Shown here: in pieces, positions 31,663-43,093 of the stretch
How positions within the stretch are numbered: the stretch's first letter is position 1
Layout of the letters: every line of letters begins with the position of its first letter
Source of the DNA: Azolla caroliniana
Taxonomy: Eukaryota > Polypodiophyta
Length of the DNA stretch: 64,000 bases
Assembly (NCBI GenBank): GCA_043228905.1
Contig: JBHGNT010000005.1
Coordinates: 11,594,001-11,658,000 of the forward strand
Direction of reading: 5' to 3'
Program-made: the position numbers and the translations under genes
The notes under the pieces: generated by a model
The model's database searches: none
What the model was told of the DNA's origin: nothing
The model's input: the letters and a program-made list of their open reading frames with translations, nothing else

Positions 31663-32363
31663 TGAAATATGACGAGGTCTTCCTATTTATAGGGATTGAA
31701 CACATTGGTTAAAGTAACCATAGTCACCTTAACCAAGGTTGGTAACTTTGAGGATAGTTAGTTGGTAACCATAGTCACATTAACTAGAGTAACTTATGAT
31801 TGTATTAATGATTACAAAGTCAAACTAACATATTGATCAATTTTTTATAGTCATAACAAACTACAATGACTTCAAAGGTTATGAAGGAGACAATGATAGA
31901 GGTTCATGAATGTACCAATGATTGATTACTAAAAGCAACAATTTTTATGACTCTCAAATTTTTTGTATTTAAGATGTGGGCATGAATTAACCAATGATTG
32001 ATAAGTCTAATATTTAAAATGGTGAGCATTAAAGAACCAATGAGTGAGACGTTCTATATCAAAATGGGTGCCATTAATTAGCCAATGATTTTAACATTAA
32101 TCCAACATATTCATGGCTTGTTAATGATTAGTTTTATATTTTACTTGATTTAACTTCATATAGATCTAGTTTATATAATAATTGATAATTTAAGTACAAT
32201 TACTTTATTAAAAATAATTTTTTGATGTATTGTATTAATAGAATATTACATAATATAGACATTCTATTGATTTGGCTTTTGTTTAGAGAGAAGTTTATGT
32301 TTAGAGAGGAGTATATGTTTAGAGAGGAGTATAACTTAGAGAGCCCTATCTAGACCTTAAGCC
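31663..32363. other. Leader/promoter region of the transposase-like gene
   Basis: AT-rich with repeated AACCAATGATT motifs and GTTTAGAGAGRAGTATA repeats at 32283-32340 just upstream of the ATG. No other gene seen. Confidence 0.5.
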
Positions 32364-35144
32364 ATGAGTGAAGATTCACCGTTCTCGATTGAAGAATATT
32401 GTTTGTCATCAGACCCATCGTTTTCTACTGAAGAGTATTGTTTGTCAACAGAGTCACCATATTCGATTGAAGAATATTGTCTGTCGACCGACTCACCATA
32501 TTCTATCGAAGAATATTGTCTGAGCTCATCTACAGGGAATGTAAATAATGACACATGTGAAGAGTTCTCTATTGAAGAATACGATATTAATAAAGATACC
32601 GAGAATGAAGGAAGTGCCCAGGAAACATTGAATAACATTGGCGATGGTCACAACAGAGAATTAGACTGTAACAAGGTTACATCAACCTCTATGCAGGAAG
32701 AGAAATCTGGGAGCCCTATGCATATTAGAAGAATCCCACGAAGAATTCGTCTGGCTAGATTTAGCTTGGTGACATCAGATAAACAGATTGGATTTGATGT
32801 CAACAAAATATGTTGTGCCCGTGGTTGTATGTCTATGATTGGAAAATCAAAGTTGCGAGAATTAAGGCGATACTATTTTTCGATGACCGGTGATGAGCAA
32901 GACACTTACCTCGGATCACATATGCCACTAGTATCTGACAAATGTATGGGGATCAAAGTATCATTCGAGTATTATATCTTCCATGCGCAATAGATATGTA
33001 GAGTTGCATTCAAAATTGCGTTATGTGTTAGTAACATGCGGCTACATAGAGTACAACAACGTCTACTTAGCGGGGATCAGATGCTCAATTGTAAAGAGGT
33101 TCCAAGTATGAAAGGTGCAATTGGAAGACTAGCTATTGGCTGGATGAAAACTTACTTTCAGTTAAATTGTGAAGTAATGCCCACTACAGGTAGGATGCAT
33201 CTTTCTGATAATTATACCTGTCGGGAAGTTTATGATGTCTATCGATCTGATATGCTGGGCTCACGTAATAAGTCTATCACCTATAGCCAATTCACAAGAT
33301 TATGGAGAGCTCGGTTTTCAAATGTTATCATTCCTCGTAAAGTACATATGGGGTATTGCTCCATTTGTGCAAATCTTAAAAGTTTGGCTAAAGGTGCAAA
33401 GACATCAATGGAAAAGGATACGAGTAAGAAGTTACTACAAGAGCATCGTGAGGCACAATCCTTAGAACGAAGGAAGGCGATGCATCATAGAGAGAAGTGT
33501 TTGAAGAGGCCTGAACAATACATGTGCTTAATGATAGATGGCATGGACCAGAAGAAGACATGCTTGCCGCATATGCGGAGGCTCCCCAAAGATGTCAATG
33601 ATGAGTGCCTTGTTCAAATGCACTTGGTGGGATGCTTGGCTTATAATAGGTCTGTTCGACCTCACGTCTTCATTACTTACCCCAATGTTCACAATGACCC
33701 TAACCTAACAGTTACAGTGATTCACCGAGTTTTGATGTCTTGGGGACAACCTTTCCCCCCTGTTCTATACATTCAATTGGACAATACTGCTAGAGAGAAC
33801 AAAAATTCAACTGTATTTGGCTATCTAAGTATGTTGGTCAACCTAGAATTGTTTAGGAAAGTGAAAGTCAATTTCCTTTTGGTTGGCCACACACATGACC
33901 ATATAGATCAGATGTTTAGCACATTCTCCAGACAGTTGTCTCGGCATGATGCTTTCACTTTACCTAAACTATTTGATGTCATTTGTGATGCTTATACACC
34001 ACGCCCAAAAGTGTTACACTTGAAGGAGGTATATGACTTTAAGAGATATATATTAGATGGGGGTGGTGGGAATGTTAAAGTGCTTGCTCAGTTAAACAAT
34101 ATAAGTTTCAATCACATTTTTTTGATAAAGAAAAATGGAATAAGTGGTTCTACACTTTTGTATGCTAAACAATATTCATCTTCTACAACATGGGAACTTG
34201 TAGGTGGTTGCCAGTTATTACTTTGTATGCCGAGTACAATTGTCCATGGAGCTAAGCAAATGCCAATTGAGAAGAAAGGACAGTTGCAGAGCGACTTGGT
34301 ATCAGAACAAAAACGGTCATGGCTCCAAGCCTTAGAAGAAAAAAGAAAGCATATTGAGGCCGCCAAGAAATATGCCGCACAACAAGACACGTCATGGTGG
34401 GATGTATTTTATAGTGATCAGAAAGAAATTATAGACAATTGTGTATCTGTTGATAATTGGAATTTGGAAACGCCATTCACATGGTCGCTGCAACATGATC
34501 GCGTAAATAGAAGTCCGGAGCGACTAGTAAATGCGATTAATGACAGCTTGGTCCATCCACAACAAAGAGACATTTATGTGGGACCAAGGATGACCAAAGC
34601 AGCCGAAGCTAGATGGCAAGGAAATTTGCAAGAGCTCACCGCGGGGATGTTGATTGCAACGCCGGCTGATGAGAACTCACATGGCCACCAATTTTGGGTT
34701 GGTAAAATTTTAGAAGTGCTAATGCATGAAATAGAAAACACGATCAAGTCTATAAATGTTCATTGGTACAACACTAGAAGTGCAAATGCTTTTACAGGTA
34801 AGTATACATTGGAGATGATTGAATGCCAAACAAGAAGGGGAGGTAGGAAGAGGAAGCGAAACATTCGTAACACCTCGACCCTTGATATCTCTGATGTGGA
34901 TATCATCGTGTACGACTTCACACTTACAAAAGCCGGACGATTAAGGAAGTCAACAATAGATATAATAAAAGAAAAATTACCAGGTCTACAAGGTGGCTCG
35001 AGTCAAAGGCAAACGAGATCTGCTACATATAATCTAGAGTCAAACCATTTGGTTTATGACGAACATAATGCACTGATTGGTACATCCGAGGATGATGAGG
35101 AGGAATCGTCATTGTATATTAGTTATAGTAGTGATTCTCCGTAA
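32364..35144 (+). CDS. DUF7869-type putative DDE transposase, one in-frame TAG
   Basis: It opens at ATG 32364. Residues 4-55 are four 13-residue repeats of the type SPYSIEEYCLST. A conserved N-terminal region follows (CCARGCMSMIG, LRELRRYYFSMTGDEQ). A TAG (32991-32993) interrupts the frame after FHAQ, but the same frame continues at once with ICRVAFKIALCVSNMRLHRV and runs to 35144. After the stop come a CxxC pair (GYCSICANLK), MIDGMDQKK, YIQLDNTARENKNSTVFG and FLLVGHTHDHIDQMFSTF. The spacing of these Asp/His motifs suggests an RNase H-fold nuclease. An SH3-like FWVGKILEV segment and a basic C-terminus follow. I recognise the central region as DUF7869-like; the transposase role is inferred from position between the TIRs. 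Confidence 0.8.
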
Positions 35145-35466
35145 AGGAGTGATCATGAATGTATATTTGGCTATTAAGTGTAACTACATTCCACTTGTAA
35201 CAAATCGAGTAATATAAAATCATGTGTTTTGAATTCTTATGATTTCTAAAAAATCGTTTCTTATAAAATAACATTGGTTGTAAAGTTTGTGATATAAATT
35301 GAGAATGTATGTTTTTGAAATTCGTCTTTTTTTAGTTACTTCTAAATCACGAAAATAGTGGATTTTTAACCTTTTTCATAGTATGTTTGAACTTGTATGA
35401 TACTGGTATCAATGTGTTTTGTAAAATCATTGAAAAACCCCTAAAATTTCCCTTATCCTTCCATTT
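35145..35466. other. Right subterminal region
   Basis: About 320 bp AT-rich sequence, presumably 3' UTR and transposon end. No gene. Confidence 0.6.
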
Positions 35467-35502
35467 ATGCGCGATCCTTCCACTTGTGAACGCGAACGTG
35501 TT
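35467..35502 (-). repeat. Right terminal inverted repeat
   Basis: Ends ...CACTTGTGAACGCGAACGTGTT, then AGAC and resumption of gypsy C RT. Confidence 0.95.
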
Positions 35503-35506
35503 AGAC

Positions 35507-37888
35507 CTCTTGGATATCTGTTTGATCATCTATCTGGATGATCTATTGATTTATTCGAAGACCCAGGAAGAGCACGATTCTCATGTACTATTAGTACTAA
35601 AGCGACTCCACGAGAATGGTCTTTATGCCAAGCTAGAAAAATGTAGCTTTGACTGCAAGCAAGTGGAATGTAGCTTTGAAGTGCAAATTCCACGGTCGGT
35701 ACGAGATGTACAATGTTTTGTAGGTTTTGCTAACTTCTACCGTAAGTTTATACAGGATTACTCGAAGATTATTTTACCTCTGACACAACTTACGAAGAAG
35801 GGCCAAGCATTTCTTTGGTCCATCGAAGCAGATATGGCTTTTCGGCATCTTAAGAAAGCCTTTACATCAGCACCGATTCTAGCTCATGTGGATACAAGCA
35901 AACCATTCATCATGGAGGCCGACGCATCAGATTTCGCCCTCGGTAGCATCCTTTCTCAACAAGGAGATAAAGAAGAGTTGCATCCGGTGGCTTTCCATTC
36001 ACGCAAATTCGATGTCGCAGAAATCAACTACGAAATACATGACAAGGAGTTATTAGCCATCGTGGATTCATTTGTGCAATGGCGGCATTTCTTAGAGGGC
36101 TCTCCACATCAGGTCATTGTCTTTAGCGATCATAAAAATCTTGCTTATTTTCAGAACGCTCGTGTACTAAATCGACGGCAAGCTCGGTGGGCGCAATTCC
36201 TCACGCGTTTCGACTTCAAAATCACATATCGACCGGGGAAGCAGCAAGGAAAAACAGATGCACTATCATGGCGTTCATATCTTGCACCTCGTCCTGGTGA
36301 TGCAACATTTGATAATCAAAAGCAAGTAATCTTGGGACCAACACGATTGCACACGACGCGGATTTTTCACACCCCGATGGATTCACGGATTACCGATGAC
36401 ATACGTGCAACCTTGAAGACGGATAGTTTTGCTCAAGACATCCTAGTGCACATTGATACTTCTCGGGCATCCTGTTCTCAGTCTCAACAACCAGGTATTG
36501 ACTACCGACAATTCGAATATCATGATGGTTTGTTATTCTTTAAAAAGCGCGTATATGTCCCCGATTGCTCATGTCGCCTTCAAATCGTCCAACATTGTCA
36601 CGACACCCATACGGCGGGACATTTCGGTAGTACTAAGACGTTGGAGCTAGTGCAACGATCTTTTTGGTGGCCCCACATTTGTCGTTTTGTCGACGACTAC
36701 GTTCGGACCTGTGATGCTTGCTGTCGAGCAAAGATGCCACGACACCATCCATATGGCTTGTTGGAACCCTTACCGATTCCAAGTAAGCCGTGGCAGTCTA
36801 TTTGTCTTGATTTTATCACAGATTTGCCGGTCTCGAAGGGGTTCGATGCTATCCTAGCCGTCGTCGATCGATATACGAAGATGGCACATTTTGTGCCGTG
36901 TACTAAAGCCATCACTAGCGAGGAAACTGCCGCCCTTGTTATGCGTGAGGTATTTTGGCATCATGGCCTCCCAGACAGCATCATCAGTGACCGAGGACTG
37001 CAATTTGTCTCCAAATTTTGGCAGCATCTCTTCAAGATGCTCAAGGTCTCCTGCAACCTCTCCTCCGGCTACCATCCTCAGACCGACAGGCAGGTGGAAC
37101 GAACAAACCAAACGCTGGAGCAATATCTCCGGTGTTTCTTGAGTTATCAACAAGACGATTGGGCCGATATTCTCCACTTTGCGGAGTTTGCGTATAATAA
37201 TGCTATTCACTCCCCGACTCGGGTCTCCCCATTTTTCGCTTATACTGGTTTCCATCCTCGCTGGTCGGTGATCGACACCCCGGAGCTACCTACCAACCCT
37301 CGTGTCGAGGATCATTTGGAGAGGCTACGCAAGATCCAGATGGATCTCTCTACTCACCTTCGTCATGCTCAACGCACACAGAAGACTTATGCGGATCATC
37401 ATCGAATTCCCTCCTCTTTTGCCATCGGAGATCGAGTATGGCTCTTACGTCGTAACATCAAGACTACTCGACCGTGCGACAAGTTGGATTATCGATGACT
37501 CCGTCCCTTCCGTATTACGGGTAAGATTAATGATGTCACATTCCGCCTTGATCTCCCTCCGCAGCTTCAGATACATCCGGTTTTCCATTGTTCTCTTCTT
37601 GAACCTTATACAACAAACACCATTCCTGATCGTGTGACACCGCCGCTGCCCCCTTTGGAGTTGGACGCCGGCCCGGAGTATGAAGTTGCTGACATCCTCG
37701 ATTCCAAACTTGTTCGCAACAAACTTTATTACTTGGTTGATTGGCTCGGTTATAGTCCGAGCGAACGTACTTGGGAACCCGTCGAGCATGTTGCCAATGC
37801 ACAGGATCTTCTTGCTGATTTCCACCGAAAGTATCCGGACAAACCTGGTCCGCAATCAACGCTGACTCGTTCCACTCGTCGTCTTTAA
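35507..37888 (+). pseudogene. pol: Gypsy C Pol, C-terminal part (RT second half to chromodomain)
   Basis: It resumes LLDICLIIYLDDLLIYSK (YLDD intact). A small rearrangement replaces the EFLGYVISSEG segment with a repeat of CSF..QVEC near 35650. RNase H (MEADASDFALGS), integrase zinc finger (HDTHTAGHFG, CDACC) and DDE core (CLDFITDLP, SDRGLQFVS, TDRQVERTN) follow. A TGA at 37496-37498 replaces an arginine in LDYRRL. The chromodomain (LYYLVDWLGYSPSERTWEP) is intact to the stop at 37886-37888. Confidence 0.92.
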
Positions 37889-37899
37889 GGGGGAGATAG
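37889..37899 (+). other. Gypsy C polypurine tract
   Basis: AAGGGGGAGATAG immediately before the 3' LTR, equivalent to the tract of B (GGGGGGATAG). Confidence 0.85.
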
Positions 37900-38342
37900 T
37901 GTCATGATATGGCAAGACTCGAACCCATGACCTTATGCTACATGGGTCGAGCTCTTACCATTAGACTATGAATTGTAATTTGTATGATATTATTTTCATT
38001 TATGCTTTATCATAGAAAATTGATGTATATTCGAGATCTCTCTGGAACATTCTAGAAGCTTCAGGATTATTCCTAAAAACACTATAAAAGGAGGCACAAG
38101 GCATTGTTTTGAACCAAATTGGTTCAACGCCAGTCTTAAGCCTCTTAGCCGCTTGTACTTATCTTTTCACATAATATATTAGCTGCTGTCATCATCTTTC
38201 TCTCTCTCTCATCCTCGTTATCTCTCTCTCTCCTCTTCTCACTTCCTCTCTCGGGAATCTTACGCAGTCCCGTCCTCTTAGTACTAATAGTACTACTCTT
38301 CTTAGTACTAATTTCATCTCTGCTTTAGTACTATTCCTGACA
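37900..38342 (+). repeat. Gypsy C 3' LTR
   Basis: 443 bp, pairs with 23785-24227. Includes the antisense tRNA-like block at 37902-37971. Confidence 0.95.
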
Positions 38343-38432
38343 ACACCTTGTGTTAGGCCATTTTCCGGCCCTAGCGATAACATAGTTTTTGGTGACCACA
38401 ATTTCTGCACAAACATAGTGAACAACGGCGAG

Positions 38433-40050
38433 CATGGATGACTAGACCAACAAATGACCCGGTTACGGAGCGAGCAAGAAGACTTGCCGAACGATTGCAA
38501 AAGCAAGAGACTTTCCAACAGGTGGTAGAAGAGATCCGGGATACGGAATCCATTCTGCAGGCCCTAGCGACAGGGGGAGGCGATTCGGAACCATTCTTGG
38601 CCTTCGAATAAGATTCAGACGGCGAATGCAGCGCCCATTCAAATTACCGTAGCAGCCACGACACCCCAGATGAACCGGAGGACGAGTAGTTGGATACCTT
38701 GCTGACATCAGAACCAGAGTTAATGGAATTGGAAGCCCCAAACCGGCAAGTGGTGGATCAACTTCTGACACCACCAGCCCGTGTTCCAACACCGGACAAC
38801 GACATGCCATTCCAATATCCCAAGTACTGGGTTGATATGGACGCAGAAGCTCATGTCTATGCATTTCTACAAACATGGGAAGCAAACCATGTGCCGCAAC
38901 GCTTGACCGCTGCCGAAGCAGAACGCTTGAAGATTGCAGAGTTCGGCATGACATTGGAAGGACCAGCCGCGCGATGGCGATTGACGCACCCTCCTGACAC
39001 CATCACCACGTTTGAAGACTTAAAAATCAGATTTTTACAGTTCTTCAACAAGGAGGTGGATCAGCGGGAGATGGTCGGCGTATTCTACACCATATGGCAG
39101 GAACCTACGGAAACCATTCAACAATTCGTAATCCAGTTCCAGCAAATGCACATCCAACTAAATCCGGCACCACCGAAAGTAGAGGCTAAAGCAATATTCC
39201 TAGCAGCACTCCGGGAACCCCTGCGTATGGTGTGCGCAGTGATTGATTTCCACACCAGCACGATCAACCAAGTCATAGAACGAGTTAGGGAGATGGAGAA
39301 AACAAGCTCATGGCTAACAATGGGGGCCCTCCAACGTACATTACCGACAGAAGACGACCTACGTTTTCAACAAGCTATACAATGCACGACTTGTCTCAAT
39401 GCCAAGCACTCGGCAATAGAATGTACCATGCGGACACAGTGCATGTTATGCCATTCCAAGGCGCACACAATGGACTGATGCGAATATAACTTGCTGAACC
39501 GGCAAGGGGCACTAGTAAGGAAAATCGAACACCGGAGTAACCGGGAGGAGGAAGAAGAACGTTGGCGGCGAGATGAGCGTTACCGGCTGGCGCAAGATGT
39601 CCGGCACAACGACAAAAAAGACGCTCACGACTGAGACCGGCAGGATAACTACCGGGATTATAACGGTGATCGATATGAGCAATACAACCGGGATCACTCC
39701 CCCGGTTACAACCAACAGAGGGAGAATCAAGGCAATTATGAAAACCGTCCCCGACAGGGTTACCGGAACAAAAAACGTTTCAACAAAAAATGGAACGTTA
39801 GAAAGGAGGCAAGTGCCCAACCAGACCAAGGCCAAGCACCTAGAAATCGGAAATGGCTGGCAGAGAAGGAGGCATCGGTGGACACCTCGGGGAGACCTTT
39901 GAAAATCAAGTTGTGCCTGACGGAACAACAAGCAGAACAACAACCAGAGAAAACGCAGGGGCAGGACCCCTTGGCGGAGTTAATCAACAACAAGACCCTG
40001 GAGGAAGAACAACAGGAAGACGAGCCTATGGAGATGTTGTTACGTCGTCA
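38433..40050 (+). pseudogene. gag: Element F gag, broken by several stops
   Basis: The frame is traceable from about 38440. The capsid-like region is clearest at 38690-39478: VDMDAEAHVYAFLQTWEANH, AEFGMTLEGPAARWRL, FEDLKIRFLQFF. Two CCHC knuckles follow: CTTCLNAKHSAIEC and CMLCHSKAHTMD-stop-C, where a TGA lies inside the second knuckle. An Arg/Asp/Tyr/Asn-rich tail follows. Stops at about 38609, 38688, 39476 and 39632 interrupt it. Confidence 0.75.
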
Positions 40051-42123
40051 CCAGACAAGTGAAAAGGGCCATGAAGGGGGGACATCAAGGCCAATGGAGG
40101 ATGTTATACTGGAAGCCCTCCCTGAGGCGCCGCAACCTAGGAAGACGGTAGTATTGGCTCAACAAGAATCGGGTTGGAGCAATTGGTGCGGCAGGACATC
40201 GCGGAACCAGCGGTCCAGGACACGGTCGTACCGGTGGATCAGGAACCGGACATTGAATTGTCGGTCTCGCCGCCGCAACAGCGACATCCAGAACCAAAAT
40301 GGCTGCTCGACGTAACCGTCCATTCTAGACTCCTGGCTAGTGAAGAAGCTATCCCACGACCAGAACTGGCATGACAACAAGGCATCGGTAGTCAATGGCT
40401 ACGATGGATATCAGAACAAGTGGCCGGTGTCATCTGCCAGTTAGAAATGGAGGAGAAAACATAGGAAGACCGGTTGCTAGCCACAACCGAGGAATTAGAG
40501 ATGGCCCGGTCAAGAATCCGGAGCATGGAGGAAGACATAGAGAAGGCCAGAACAGAAATGGCCAAGTTGGTCATAGAAGGACCACAGAAATCTGAACCGG
40601 TGGTTCCAGTAACTTTACAGAACAATCAGACCCCAGTGACTGAGGTAGGCCCGGATACTCATAAAAAGTCAACACAGGAGCTTGCCACATTAAGGGAAGA
40701 CCTGGCAACACAAGAAGCTTTACAAGCCAAGGAACGAGAATTGAAAAAACTGGTGGAGGAGGAACAAAGGAGGACGGCCGACAGCCTCCGCCGAACAGAG
40801 GAAAGCTTGAGAAGAAGTCATCAAGTGTATGACCGGTTGAAAGAAGAGAGAGACAAACTCCGGCAAGAAAAAGAGAATCTCCGGCAGACGGTGGAAGTGG
40901 AGATTGAGCGCCTCAAAAAAGAGCTCTGGCAACAACAAGACCGCGAGGACTGTGCTCGTCGGCTTATCAATCAAAAGCTTAAACAAAAAACCGACGACTT
41001 CGACCGACTACACCGGGATTATAACCATTTGGATGCTGATCATAAGAAATTGATTACTGAAAGTGACCGGCAGCAGGAAAAGTGCAGGGAACTCCGGGAG
41101 GAAATTAACTGGATAACGACGACATTGATGGATGAGCAGTCGAAGGGAGTCGAAGCAGCTAAACAACTGGCGGAAGCAGCGAAAGAGTGACTGGACCTGC
41201 AAGTGAAGCACCACGCTACAATGACTCTGAACATAGTTCAGACGACCTATTAGACCCAACTCATGCACTACAAAAGCCAAGAAGTGGCAACCGCGAGCCT
41301 CATCAAACAATTGAAGGACGAAAACCAGACCGCGGGGCTGGGGCGGATCTGGGATATTGTGTTGGCATGGAGGAATCGAACGAAGAAATTAGTGGAAGAA
41401 AGCTCAGTACAGTGATGGTCTAAGTGGGATAAGCAAGCAACGGACCTACAGTTGCTACGGGCAGATGCGGAAAACCAGTGAAAAGAGGGCGACGAAGTTT
41501 ACATCCTGGATAAGGAAAGCATCGAAGTGATAATGGAAGAACTGTCGGATGATTTCATATCCTTGGCTGATGATCAGAGGATGGTGGTACGCCAGTTGGT
41601 GGCACAACTGGATGATGACCAGCTGGACAACCAACTCCGTTTCGAAAAGTACGAACGGGAATAGCGACGGAAAAAAGTGGCCAAGAAAACTGTGGCGATT
41701 AGCATTAGTGACGAAGAGCCATCTTCAGAACAAACGCCGGTTAAAGCCGGGGGAAGCCAACCAGATAGTACTCAGGAGGAGCCGCTAAAGGAAGGTCATC
41801 TGTAGGAACCACTGCACGCCGGACAGCAAAACCAGGAGATGCCAAGACTAGTAGAGCCAGAAAAGGAGGAAGAGCCGGTTAGACCAGTCAAGCCGAAAAA
41901 GGAGGAAGACCCGGTCAGACTGACAGAGCCGCAGGAAACGGACGTCAACCAGAAGCAGCCACAGTTGGAGCCGGAGCGGCAACAAGAGCAGCTGAAGGAA
42001 GAACAGAAATCGGGGCAACAACAGCAGGAGGAACAACAACAACAGTAGATGACAGAACAACTTCCCGAAGAACCATTGGAAGCCTTAGATCAAAGCATTC
42101 TGAACCTTTTGGAGGATGAATGA
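40050..42123 (+). pseudogene. Element F coiled-coil ORF region
   Basis: The longest open piece (40474-41190, 238 residues) is a nearly uninterrupted heptad coiled coil (TEELEMARSRIRSMEEDIEK...). It is followed, across stops, by further coiled coil and a Glu/Pro/Gln-rich stretch (41839-42048), ending ILNLLEDE at 42123. The same layout and acidic end occur in the gag-like gene at 5186-6646. No protease, RT or integrase is present before the 3' LTR. Confidence 0.65.
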
Positions 42124-42175
42124 AGTCGGATTGTGGGAATTGACGTACAAGGTACTATCCCACGGGCGTGCCATG

Positions 42176-42638
42176 TGTTAACCGGCTGGCAAGGAAAGTC
42201 TAGAATGGAAGAAGGGGATAATTAATAACCAGAAGCTGATTATATATATAATATAGAATTATTATGATTTTGAGAAGCGAACGGACGGACCCGGAATTGG
42301 TATGCCGATCCAGATCCGGACCGGTTTGTAGCCGGTTGCCGGTTGGAACCGGTTTATATCTAGAGCCGGAGACCTATAAAAGACCCCGATTAGATTGTAA
42401 TCATTGGCGGATAATTAATAGAGTGTTGTTGTTCTGTATCTTAATCATTGTTAATTACCGTTCTGTGCTAAGTGTAATTTATCCTACGCGTGTATTGTGA
42501 CTAATGATCTTCCCGCTTAGTAACCAATTAGGGTTTCATTAATAGTCGTTCTAACTTTATCTCACCGCAACATCCCTTTGGTGAAGTGTCTCAAAGGGAC
42601 ACTCTGTGTTAGGCCAATGTCCGGCCCTAGCGAGAACA
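42176..42638 (+). repeat. Element F 3' LTR
   Basis: TGTTAACCGGCTGG...CCCTAGCGAGAACA, 463 bp. Homologous to 23350-23778 plus 38343-38380. No clear polypurine tract precedes it. Confidence 0.85.
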
Positions 42639-42643
42639 ACTGA

Positions 42644-43093
42644 CACTACGATCCAACCTCAAGTTGACCTTGAGGGAGAGTGTTGAGCGGACAAGCTCAA
42701 CCGGATCGGGGTCAGCTGAATAAGCCAGAGCCGGATCGGTATCCAAAACAGAGAACCGGATAAGTATCCGGAACCATGAACCGGATCAGAGTGTAATCAG
42801 TAGGTCGTTCGAGGCCTAAGGTCTTAGCCTGTTGGAGTTAATGACAGTTGCTCGTACGAGCATTGAAGTACATGTCAGTCCTTTTAAGGACTTGTATAAA
42901 AGTGCTCACCGAGCACATTGTATGTAGAGAGTGTTATTATTTAGAATTGAGTTCACTGTTATGCTCTCTCTCACTCTCACTCTCACTCTCAGTCTCTATG
43001 TTTTGTGAAACTTCCATTAAACCTGCACATCTTATCTATCGATATTCGGTGAAGTCGGTTGTGTCTATAAAGCTTCCGCACAATATCTTTACA
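42644..43093 (+). repeat. Copia H-family 3' end: polypurine tract and LTR
   Basis: ACCTCAAGTTGACCTTGAGGGAGAG precedes TGTTGAGCGGACAAGCTCAAC (42681), as in element H before 53017. The LTR shares GGACTTGTATAAAAGTGCTCACC and the CCATTAAACCTGC segment with H and ends CTTTACA at 43093. No 5' part of this element is present. Confidence 0.75.

Larger units (their letters stand above)
26591..35502. mobile_element. 8.9-kb TIR DNA transposon with transposase-like and DNA methyltransferase genes
   Basis: The left end AACACGTTCGCGTTCACAAG and the right end are inverted repeats of 36 bp with one mismatch. AGAC occurs on both sides (26587-26590 and 35503-35506). Removing the insert and one AGAC restores IFRD-LLD in gypsy C RT, so the boundaries are firm. 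Two divergent genes fill most of it: a methyltransferase (27386-30611, minus) and a DUF7869-type protein (32364-35144, plus). The 4-bp TSD does not by itself fit the best-known plant superfamilies (hAT 8, MULE about 9, CACTA 3, PIF 3), so classification is open. Confidence 0.92.
23785..38342 (+). mobile_element. Gypsy C, chromodomain element of the B family, split by a DNA transposon
   Basis: 443-bp LTRs at 23785-24227 and 37900-38342 (about ten differences), gag, pol and polypurine tract in B-family order. Without the 8.9-kb insertion it is about 5.65 kb. Its genes carry stops and frameshifts. The left edge shows no normal target duplication: GGGAGATAG, which is C's own polypurine-tract end, precedes the 5' LTR. 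Confidence 0.92.
23350..42638 (+). mobile_element. Element F, gag-bearing gypsy-type element without pol, split by C
   Basis: Matching LTRs (TGTTAACCGGC...CTAGCGAKAACA) lie at 23350-23778 continuing at 38343-38380, and at 42176-42638. Outer flanks ATTGA (23345-23349) and ACTGA (42639-42643) agree at four of five bases. Without the C insertion it is about 4.7 kb and encodes only gag and coiled-coil ORFs, so it would depend on another element for reverse transcription and integration. Confidence 0.75.

Noticed and set aside
33232-33465. Short frame overlapping the transposase-like gene
   Set aside because: Alternative-frame shadow within a conserved coding region.
36697-37255. Minus-strand frames opposite gypsy C integrase
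   Set aside because: Antisense shadows of a well-supported pol frame.
38192-38954. Minus-strand frames of 108-163 codons
   Set aside because: They are antisense to the recognisable F gag frame.
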